Assembly: GCF_013403925.1 (NCBI RefSeq)
Contig: NZ_JABFDJ010000002.1
Span: 248,001 to 312,000 of the forward strand
DNA length: 64,000 nt
Source: Winogradskyella wichelsiae
GTDB lineage: Bacteria; Bacteroidota; Bacteroidia; Flavobacteriales; Flavobacteriaceae
Direction of reading: 5' to 3'
Positions 9,752 to 17,193 of this stretch are shown here, one piece after another. Made by a program: the position numbers and the translations under genes. Position 1 is the first letter of the stretch, and every line of letters starts with the position of its first letter. Below the pieces are notes generated by a model. That model ran no database searches. It worked only from the letters and a program-made list of their open reading frames with translations, and was not told the DNA's origin.

Positions 9752-10798
9752 CTATTTGGTGGATTCTCGTTCAATTAAATCAGTCGTAATAACCACTGTT
9801 TGAAATTCTTCATCGGCACTATTAAATTCACTTTCTAACTTATCTATTAAAAGTTCTGCCGCCTTCTCTCCCATCTGTTGTGCATGTTGGCTAACTGTAG
9901 TAAGACTCGGGGTTGCGTGCTTAGAAAGTACTCCGTCTGTAAACCCAATAACCTGAACATCGTTAGGTACATTTAGTCCTAATTTACGCGCTACTTTCAT
10001 AGCCAATAAAGCATAGATTTCATTGACTGCAAAAACACCATCCAAAGTAGGATTCGACTGAAATAATTGCTCTATTTCTTTTTCAAGTTCTTCTAAATGG
10101 GCTTCATAATCGAGAGATTCATCAATTTTAAGAATTAATTCAGCTTTAGGCGTCATTGTATGCTCATCCAAGGCTTCAAGATACCCTTGAGTTCTTAATT
10201 TACCCACACTAACATAATCCTCAGTAGTAATTAAAGCAATAGATTTACAGCCGTTTTCTATTAATTTTTTAACCGCTTTTTTAGCCCCATTAAAGTCATC
10301 AACGATTACTTTATCACATCTTAAATCAGACACCACACGATCAAACATCACAATAGGCATACCCTGTGTCATTGTTTCATTGATATGATGATAATCTTGC
10401 AGTTTCAAAGTTTCTTTAGACATAGAAAGCACAAAACCATCAATACTACCATTAGCCAACATTTCCATGTTAATAACCTCTTTAGCAAAAGACTCATTAG
10501 ATAAACCTATAATAACATTATATCCTCTTTTATTTGCCACAAGCTCTACACCACTAATAACCTTTGAGAAAAAATGGTGAACAATTTCGGGTATAATTAT
10601 ACCTATCGTATTGGTTCTTCTGTTTTTAAGGCTTAACGCAATATTATTAGGCTTATAATTATAGAGTTTGGCAAATGCTTGAACTTTCTGTTTTGTATCA
10701 TCACTTATTTCTGCACTATTACGTAATGCTTTGGATACTGTAGAAATAGAAACATCTAGTTCTCTTGCTATTTGCTTCAGTGTAATTTTCCTTTTCAT
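9752..10798 (-). CDS. LacI-family transcriptional regulator of the maltose locus
   Basis: A 348-residue LacI/GalR-type regulator. Residues 4-50 form the helix-turn-helix and hinge (TLKQIARELDVSISTVSKAL, then YKPNNIALSLK). The remainder is a periplasmic-binding-protein-like effector domain starting at TIGIIIPEI. It lies between the two arms of the maltose/starch locus, next to a perfect 18-bp LacI-type palindrome at 11031-11048, which I infer is its operator. The effector is probably a maltose-related sugar or sugar phosphate. It reads leftward, 133 bp before the permease gene. Confidence 0.92.
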   Translation of the reverse strand: MKRKITLKQIARELDVSISTVSKALRNSAEISDDTKQKVQAFAKLYNYKPNNIALSLKNRRTNTIGIIIPEIVHHFFSKVISGVELVANKRGYNVIIGLSNESFAKEVINMEMLANGSIDGFVLSMSKETLKLQDYHHINETMTQGMPIVMFDRVVSDLRCDKVIVDDFNGAKKAVKKLIENGCKSIALITTEDYVSVGKLRTQGYLEALDEHTMTPKAELILKIDESLDYEAHLEELEKEIEQLFQSNPTLDGVFAVNEIYALLAMKVARKLGLNVPNDVQVIGFTDGVLSKHATPSLTTVSQHAQQMGEKAAELLIDKLESEFNSADEEFQTVVITTDLIERESTK

Positions 10799-11030
10799 GC
10801 GTTTAATTTAATATTTGATAATCTATTTATTGAGCTTGGCTTTTATGGCTTATTTCAGGCGATAAAGGACTGCAATTTACCCTCTATAATTGTAGCTAAG
10901 ATACGGCGAAAATAAACGAAAAATTAGTTTTATAATTTATGACTTCGTAATTTTTAGATATAATTAATAAAATATGCTCAGTATTTTGTAATTGTTCTGA
11001 GAATCTCAATATTTTTAAGAAAGTTTTTAA

Positions 11031-11048
11031 CACGAAAACGTTTTCGTG
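11031..11048. promoter_or_regulatory. LacI-type operator
   Basis: CACGAAAACGTTTTCGTG is a perfect 18-bp palindrome with the central CG typical of LacI/GalR operators. It lies in the 358-bp divergent region between the LacI gene and susC, about 108 bp before the susC ATG. A -7-like TAGATTTA is at 11093-11100, so the site lies upstream of the core promoter, which would suit an activator or a looping repressor. Confidence 0.8.
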
Positions 11049-11092
11049 ACTTTCGTCATGTTTATTAATAGCTGATTGATATTAAATTTACA

Positions 11093-11100
11093 TAGATTTA
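11093..11100 (+). promoter_or_regulatory. probable -7 element of susC operon
   Basis: TAGATTTA matches TAnnTTTG at all fixed positions but the last. No clear -33 TTG occurs at the standard spacing, which fits an activator-dependent promoter. It is about 57 bp before the susC ATG. Confidence 0.4.
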
Positions 11101-11104
11101 ACCC

Positions 11105-11121
11105 GAGAAGTGAAAATATAA
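11105..11121. promoter_or_regulatory. 17-bp repeat copy 2 near susC transcription start
   Basis: Identical to 9681-9697 (GAGAAGTGAAAATATAA). It begins 5 bp after the putative susC -7 element, so it would cover the start point. See copy 1. Confidence 0.4.
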
Positions 11122-11156
11122 ACTAATTAAATAAGCAATTAACTTAAACATATTGT

Positions 11157-14087
11157 ATGAAAACAATCTTAAATGCTTTACTATTCTGTCTCATATTATT
11201 ACCAGCATCCTTGATGGCACAATCAACTGCCATTGGTAATGTTACAGATAAAGCGAACGCCATGCCTCTACCTGGTGTAAACGTTATAATAAAGGGAACT
11301 TCCCGAGGAACATCGACGGATTTCGACGGTAATTATTCAATAGAACTTAATCAAGGTGAAATTTTAGTAATCTCTTATGTAGGCTACACCTCGCAAGAGG
11401 TTGTATTTAACGGTCAATCTCCAATTGATGTTGCCTTAGTCGAAGATTCAGCTCAATTAGATGAAGTTATTCTTATTGGATATGGTTCTGTAAAAAAGGA
11501 TGATTTAACTGGTGCAGCAGACTTATTAAAGGCCGAAGATTTTAATCAAGGACCTTTAGTTTCTGCCCAACAATTAATTTCAGGAAAGATTGCAGGTGTG
11601 TCTGTAACTTCTGCAAGTGGGTCTCCAGGAGATGGTCAAAATATTGTAATAAGAGGGAATGGGTCTTTATCTTTATCTAGTAATCCTCTTATTGTATTAG
11701 ACGGTATTCCTTTAGATCAAGGAGGTGTTGGAGGATCTAGAAATCCATTAAACCTTATTAACCCGAATGATATTGAAAGTATGACGGTATTAAAAGATGC
11801 GTCTGCCACATCTATTTATGGATCTAGAGCGGCTAATGGAGTTATATTAATTACCACCAAAAAAGGTAAAGACTCTGAGTTTAAATTTAATGCATCAAGT
11901 TCTACAACAGTACATACATCTGTAGATAGAGTTGATGTTTTAAACGCAGATCAATTTAGAAGTATTGTTAACAATCACCCGGGAGCAAATGCAGAAACAA
12001 TCGCACTTTTAGGCAATTCTAATACAGATTGGCAAGATGAAATTTACCAAACAGCTTTTGGACAAGACCATTCATTTAGTGCTTTAGGTAGTCTTTATGG
12101 AGTACCAATGAGAGTTTCTCTAGGACACTCTGATCATGATGGTAATTTAAAACGCGATAATTTTCAAAGAACAACAGCGTCTTTAAATTTATCACCAAAA
12201 TTATTTGATGATCATTTAAAACTTGATATTTCAGCAAGAGGAAACTATACAGAAAATTTCTTTGCAGATCGAGGCGCTATTGGTAGTGCTAATAATTTTG
12301 ATCCAACACAATCTATATATGATTCTAGCTCACCTTACGCAGGTTATTTCTCATGGATTGATGCTTCAACAGGCAATCAACCTACATTAGCAGGCACAAA
12401 TCCTGTTGCATTACAAAATTTAAAAGATGATAGTTCTGAAGTAAGACGTTTTGTATTAAATGCAAAAGCAGATTATAAGCTACATTTCTTTCCAGATTTA
12501 ACAGCAACAGTTAGTACTGGTATTGATCAATCTAATAGTCACGGTAGAACACTTGTTTCAGAATTAATTCCGACATCAGATCTTACTTGGAATGGATCTA
12601 GAAGTACATTCACTAATGAGTCTACTAATAAATTATTTGATGCCTATTTTACATATAACAAATCCCTGAGTGACATCCATAATATTACAGCAGTTGCTGG
12701 GTATTCTTACCAATCTTTTGAGTATGATAACTTTAGTTATGATAGTGAAGCAGAAGAAGATGGAAATGATTTTGAATTTATAGACAAATCTAAAAATGTA
12801 TTGCTATCTTATTTTGGTCGTTTAAATTATGATTATGATGGCAAATATTTATTAACGGCTACTTTAAGAGCCGATGCATCTTCAAAATTAAACCCAGATG
12901 ATCGTTGGGGTTACTTCCCTTCTGTTGCATTAGCTTGGAATTTACACAATGAAGATTTCTTAAACGATATCAATAACGTAAATGAACTTAAATTACGTAT
13001 TGGTTATGGTGAGGTAGGTAATGTAAATGGTTTAGGTGACTATTTATTCTTAACACGATATACAGGAAGTCAATCTACGGCTAATTATCAATTTGGAAAT
13101 TCTTTTTACCAAACCTACAGACCAGAACCTTTAAATGAAGACTTAAGATGGGAAATTGGTAACACATTTAATCTTGGTTTAGACTATAGTTTCTTTAATA
13201 GAAGAGTCTCTGGTTCGATTAACTTATACCAAAAACAAACTAAAGACTTAATTGCTTTCGCTTCTGTAGACCCGTTTACAAATTTTGGTTCTAAAATTCA
13301 GAAAAACATTGGTGATATGCAAAATCGTGGAATTGAGTTTGCACTAAACTTAATACCTATAAGAACTGATGATTTTGAATGGTCTGTTAATTACAATGTT
13401 TCATTCAATGATAACGAGATAACTAGCTTACCTTTTGATCAAGATACAGGAGGAATTAGTGCTGGAACAGGTAATAACGTTCAAATACATACTGAAGGTG
13501 CTGCCCCTTATAGTTTTAATGTTTTTCAACAAGTTTATGACAATAATGGAAAACCAATTGAAGGAGCTTTTGTAGATCGAAATGGAGACAATGTTATAAA
13601 TGATGAGGATAAATACTTATATAAAGATCCTTATGCAGATATTATTATGGGTTTAAACACTAACCTGAGTTATAAAAAATGGGATTTGGCTGTTGTAACG
13701 AGAGCCAATATTGGAAATTATGCATACAATGATGTATCTGCAAGTAACTCTTATTTAGATGGAGTAATACCAACCACCAATAACTTCTTAACAAATCTAC
13801 ATTCTAGTTATTTAGAAAATGGATTTACAAACCAATCTAATGAAAACACTTTTTTAAGTAGTCATTACATTCAAGACGCTTCATTCTTTAAAATTGATAA
13901 TATCACGTTAGGTTACACTTTAGATAACGCAATTAAAAACGTATCTCTACGACTTTATGGTTCCGTTCAAAATGTAGCAACAATCACAGATTATGAAGGT
14001 TTAGATCCAGAAATCACAGGTGGTATTGATAGTAATTTTTACCCAAGACCAAGATCTTATGTTTTTGGAGTAAATGTAGATTTTTAA
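11157..14087 (+). CDS. susC: SusC-like TonB-dependent outer-membrane transporter
   Basis: A 976-residue SusC/RagA-type TonB-dependent transporter. A signal peptide (cleaved near LMAQ, residue 22) is followed by a carboxypeptidase-like regulatory domain (about 25-105), the plug domain (about 110-235, with QLISGKIAGVSV and VLKDASATSIYGSRAANGVI), and a 22-strand barrel ending in an aromatic residue (NVDF). With SusD it imports maltooligosaccharides across the outer membrane using TonB energy. The start is the first ATG after the promoter region. The gap to susD is 12 bp. The maltose/starch context comes from the neighbouring GH13, GH31 and GH65 genes. Confidence 0.95.
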   Translation: MKTILNALLFCLILLPASLMAQSTAIGNVTDKANAMPLPGVNVIIKGTSRGTSTDFDGNYSIELNQGEILVISYVGYTSQEVVFNGQSPIDVALVEDSAQLDEVILIGYGSVKKDDLTGAADLLKAEDFNQGPLVSAQQLISGKIAGVSVTSASGSPGDGQNIVIRGNGSLSLSSNPLIVLDGIPLDQGGVGGSRNPLNLINPNDIESMTVLKDASATSIYGSRAANGVILITTKKGKDSEFKFNASSSTTVHTSVDRVDVLNADQFRSIVNNHPGANAETIALLGNSNTDWQDEIYQTAFGQDHSFSALGSLYGVPMRVSLGHSDHDGNLKRDNFQRTTASLNLSPKLFDDHLKLDISARGNYTENFFADRGAIGSANNFDPTQSIYDSSSPYAGYFSWIDASTGNQPTLAGTNPVALQNLKDDSSEVRRFVLNAKADYKLHFFPDLTATVSTGIDQSNSHGRTLVSELIPTSDLTWNGSRSTFTNESTNKLFDAYFTYNKSLSDIHNITAVAGYSYQSFEYDNFSYDSEAEEDGNDFEFIDKSKNVLLSYFGRLNYDYDGKYLLTATLRADASSKLNPDDRWGYFPSVALAWNLHNEDFLNDINNVNELKLRIGYGEVGNVNGLGDYLFLTRYTGSQSTANYQFGNSFYQTYRPEPLNEDLRWEIGNTFNLGLDYSFFNRRVSGSINLYQKQTKDLIAFASVDPFTNFGSKIQKNIGDMQNRGIEFALNLIPIRTDDFEWSVNYNVSFNDNEITSLPFDQDTGGISAGTGNNVQIHTEGAAPYSFNVFQQVYDNNGKPIEGAFVDRNGDNVINDEDKYLYKDPYADIIMGLNTNLSYKKWDLAVVTRANIGNYAYNDVSASNSYLDGVIPTTNNFLTNLHSSYLENGFTNQSNENTFLSSHYIQDASFFKIDNITLGYTLDNAIKNVSLRLYGSVQNVATITDYEGLDPEITGGIDSNFYPRPRSYVFGVNVDF

Positions 14088-14099
14088 AAAAATTGAATT

Positions 14100-15992
14100 A
14101 TGAAAAACAGAATAAAACAAATTATATTTTTAGCAACGATCTCACTTTTTATGACCGCATGTCATGATGATTTAGATCAAGATCCTATTGATCCAGATAG
14201 TTTTACAGAACAAGATGTTTTTGCTAATGCTACAGAAGCAAAAGGAGCTTTAGCTAAACTTTATGCTAGTTTAGCATTAACAGGGCAAAAAGGACCTTCT
14301 GGACAAGCAGATATAGCAGATATTGATGAAGGCTTTTCACAATACACACGTATGCTATTTAACTTAAATGAATTAACAACAGACCATGCAGTAGTGGGTT
14401 GGGGAGACGCAGGTTTACCAGATCTACATGGTTTATATTGGTCAGCTGGTAATGATTTTACTGGTGCCATGTATGTGCGCTTAGCTCAAGAAGTTTCTTT
14501 TACCAATGCTTATATTAAAAATGCCTCTGAATTGCCAGACGCCGAAGCACAAACCTTTATTGCTGAAGCTCGTTTTTTAAGAGCTTTTGCATACTATAAC
14601 CTCATTGATTTTTATGCTAATGTGCCATTGGTAACTGAAATTACCACAGACTTACCTTCTCAAAATTCAAGAACAGAACTTTTTGATTTTGTTGAATCAG
14701 AGTTATTAGAAATTCAAGATCTATTATTAGAGTCTAATGAATACGGACGTGTAGATAAAGTAGCTGCATGGGCATTACTTTCTAAGTTATATTTAAATGC
14801 AGAAGTATGGACAGGAACACCTAGATATACCGATTGTATTACGTATTCTGAAAACGTACTGAACTCTTCATACTCTATTAACACAACTGATACTAACGGA
14901 AATGGCAATGCTTATGATGAATTATTCTTAGCAGATAACAATACTAACGGAGCTCAAAACGAATTTATTCTTGTCTTAAATTTCGACGGCATACAATCTC
15001 AAACTTTTGGTGGCTCAACATTTTTAGTTCATGCTGCAACAGGCGGAAGTATGGATCCATTGAGTTTAGGTATCAACGGTGGTTGGGGTGGTTTAAGAAC
15101 AACCAAAGCTTTAGTTGAAAAGTTTGAAACAAGTGAAATTAATATTCCACAATTAAATAGTCAACTTGGTGGTACACTTTCTAACTGGGGACTTATAGGT
15201 GATTTAAATGAATGGGGAGATGAAGATGTAAAATTATACGAAACTTCTACAGACCTATACAAATTATATGTTGAATTACCTGATGGAGAATTAAAATTCA
15301 GATTTGATGAAAACTCGGGTAATAATTATGGTGACACTGGCGCTGATGGTATATTAGAATTTGGTGGTGATAACATCGTAGTAACAGCAGGCACATACTT
15401 AGTGACTTTTAATTTAGCTAATCTAACTTATAGTTTTGATCCTGTTATTTCAGAAGGTGATAAAAGAGGTATGTTTTATACTGATGGACAGAATTTAGAA
15501 ATAGGGAGTATCCCTCCATTTGCTGAAGGTTATGCTGTTACTAAATTTAAAAACATAGACTCTAACGGTAACCAAGGAAGCGATAGTAGTGGTGATTTTG
15601 TAGATACCGACTTACCTATTATTCGTTTAGCTGAAATATATTTAAACTATGCAGAAGCTCACTTAAGAGGAGGAGGCGGAAGTCTAAGTACAGCCGTTGA
15701 AAAAATAAATGAATTAAGAACAAGAGGCTATGGCGACAATTCTGGAAACATAATATCAGGAGATCTAGACTTAGATTTTGTATTAGACGAACGCTCAAGA
15801 GAGTTATACTGGGAAGGGCAAAGACGTACCGATTTAATTCGTTACAATTATTTTACAACGAACTCTTACTTATGGCCATTTAAAGGAAACCAAGCTAATG
15901 GAACTTCTGTAAGTACATTTAGAAACATATTTCCTATCCCTACAAATACAATTTCAACAAACCCTAACTTAATTCAAAACAACGGGTATTAA
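14100..15992 (+). CDS. susD: SusD-like glycan-binding lipoprotein with inserted SusE/F-type domain
   Basis: A 630-residue RagB/SusD lipoprotein (lipobox ending TAC, Cys21) with TPR-like helices (AEARFLRAFAYYNLIDFY near 155) and the usual C-terminal end (LRTRGYGD, DERSRELYWEGQRRTDLIRY). It binds starch oligomers at the cell surface over the SusC pore. It is longer than usual because residues about 362-450 form an extra module that begins NWGLIGDLNEWGDED and ends NLANLTYSFDPV. That module aligns by eye with the C-terminal domain of the next gene's product (shared WGxIG, LKFR, GDTxADG, EFxGxNI, AGTYL). I therefore read it as a SusE/F carbohydrate-binding domain inserted in a SusD. Confidence 0.93.
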   Translation: MKNRIKQIIFLATISLFMTACHDDLDQDPIDPDSFTEQDVFANATEAKGALAKLYASLALTGQKGPSGQADIADIDEGFSQYTRMLFNLNELTTDHAVVGWGDAGLPDLHGLYWSAGNDFTGAMYVRLAQEVSFTNAYIKNASELPDAEAQTFIAEARFLRAFAYYNLIDFYANVPLVTEITTDLPSQNSRTELFDFVESELLEIQDLLLESNEYGRVDKVAAWALLSKLYLNAEVWTGTPRYTDCITYSENVLNSSYSINTTDTNGNGNAYDELFLADNNTNGAQNEFILVLNFDGIQSQTFGGSTFLVHAATGGSMDPLSLGINGGWGGLRTTKALVEKFETSEINIPQLNSQLGGTLSNWGLIGDLNEWGDEDVKLYETSTDLYKLYVELPDGELKFRFDENSGNNYGDTGADGILEFGGDNIVVTAGTYLVTFNLANLTYSFDPVISEGDKRGMFYTDGQNLEIGSIPPFAEGYAVTKFKNIDSNGNQGSDSSGDFVDTDLPIIRLAEIYLNYAEAHLRGGGGSLSTAVEKINELRTRGYGDNSGNIISGDLDLDFVLDERSRELYWEGQRRTDLIRYNYFTTNSYLWPFKGNQANGTSVSTFRNIFPIPTNTISTNPNLIQNNGY

Positions 15993-16016
15993 TAAACTAA
16001 TTTAAACAACAACACT

Positions 16017-17132
16017 ATGAAAACAATTAAATATCTAGCGCTACTGCTTATCACCGTAATCAGCTTCAATGCTTGTGAAAGTGACGATAGCATAACATAT
16101 ATAGCACAACCTACAGGAGACTTAACATTTACAAATGCCTTCTTAGAAGAATACATTCTAATACCTTCTGCTTCAAGCAACATAGGAGAACGTTTTACTT
16201 GGAGTGATGCTGATTTTGATATACAAACAAATATTAATTATGAATTACAAAAATCTATAATTGGTGATTTTACGGATACAGAAGTTATTGGTACAACTGG
16301 AGATAACTCTTATGCGGTAACAATTGGAGACTTATTAGGTTATGCAGAAGAAGCTGGTTTAGATAGTGATGATGCTACAGAAATGCCAGATACTGGTAAT
16401 GTTTATTTTAGAGTAAGAGCCATTTTAGGAACGGATGCAGCTTTAGAAATAATTTCTCCAATTCAAGCATTAGTTTTAGTACTTCCTGGAGTTAATGAAG
16501 TTGAAGTTCCTGAATTACCAAAATTATATGTTGTTGGTAGTTTTTTAGAAGCTAGTGGTTACGGTAGTAACTGGACTGCGAGTGACGCGGTACCAATTGC
16601 CGCTTCTGAAGTTGGAGATAACAATTATGAAGGGTTTGTATATATGAATATGGATACTACTGAATTTAAATTCTTACCAACAAATGAATCTTTTGATGGT
16701 GATTATGGTGACGATGGCACTTTTAGCGGTGTATTACTTCAAGAAGGTGAATCTAACTGTTCTATTACTGGTTCTGGTTATTATTATGTAAAGGCTAATT
16801 TAGATGATCTTACTTACACCACCGAAGCAACAAGCTGGGGCATTATTGGTAACGCTACTCCAGGTGGCTGGGATTCTGACACAGATATGACCTATGATCA
16901 AGACTCTAAAACATGGTCTGTAATAATAGAATTAACTTCTCAAGAAGCACCTGATAATGGGTTAAAATTCCGTGCTAATGATGATTGGGCTTTAAATATT
17001 GGTGATACTGATGCTGATGGTACTATGGAGTTTGATGGACAAAACATTGGTATTGATGAAGCCGGAACTTACTTAATCACATTAGATTTGAGCAACGCAA
17101 GACAATATACATATTCTATAGAATTACAATAG
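16017..17132 (+). CDS. SusE/SusF-type outer-membrane starch-binding protein
   Basis: A 371-residue lipoprotein (lipobox ending NAC, Cys20). An N-terminal Ig-like SusE domain (about 25-155) is followed by two SusE/F-type carbohydrate-binding modules (about 165-270 and 275-371). The second shows WGIIGNATPGGW, LKFRANDDW, GDTDADGTMEFDGQNI and AGTYLITLDL. Such proteins sit on the outer leaflet and hold starch chains for the SusCD transporter. It is 24 bp after susD and is followed within 10 bp by a strong hairpin and T-run, which probably ends most transcripts. Assignment as SusE or SusF individually is not possible. Confidence 0.88.
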   Translation: MKTIKYLALLLITVISFNACESDDSITYIAQPTGDLTFTNAFLEEYILIPSASSNIGERFTWSDADFDIQTNINYELQKSIIGDFTDTEVIGTTGDNSYAVTIGDLLGYAEEAGLDSDDATEMPDTGNVYFRVRAILGTDAALEIISPIQALVLVLPGVNEVEVPELPKLYVVGSFLEASGYGSNWTASDAVPIAASEVGDNNYEGFVYMNMDTTEFKFLPTNESFDGDYGDDGTFSGVLLQEGESNCSITGSGYYYVKANLDDLTYTTEATSWGIIGNATPGGWDSDTDMTYDQDSKTWSVIIELTSQEAPDNGLKFRANDDWALNIGDTDADGTMEFDGQNIGIDEAGTYLITLDLSNARQYTYSIELQ

Positions 17133-17141
17133 TTTAATATT

Positions 17142-17177
17142 AAAAAAAAAGGCTATGAAAACTCATAGCCTTTTTTT
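17142..17177 (+). terminator. intrinsic terminator or attenuator after the SusE-like gene
   Basis: Stem GGCTATGA / TCATAGCC (17151-17158 and 17163-17170) with a 4-base loop, flanked by an A-run before and seven T after. It lies between the SusE-like gene and the T9SS amylase, only 16 bp before the amylase ATG at 17194. It also overlaps the more upstream in-frame ATG at 17155, which argues against that start. Confidence 0.8.
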
Positions 17178-17193
17178 AGATATCAAAAATATT

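Noticed and set aside
17155..17193. Upstream ATG extending the T9SS amylase by 13 residues
   Set aside because: It lies inside a terminator hairpin and puts a charged stretch before an otherwise perfect signal peptide.
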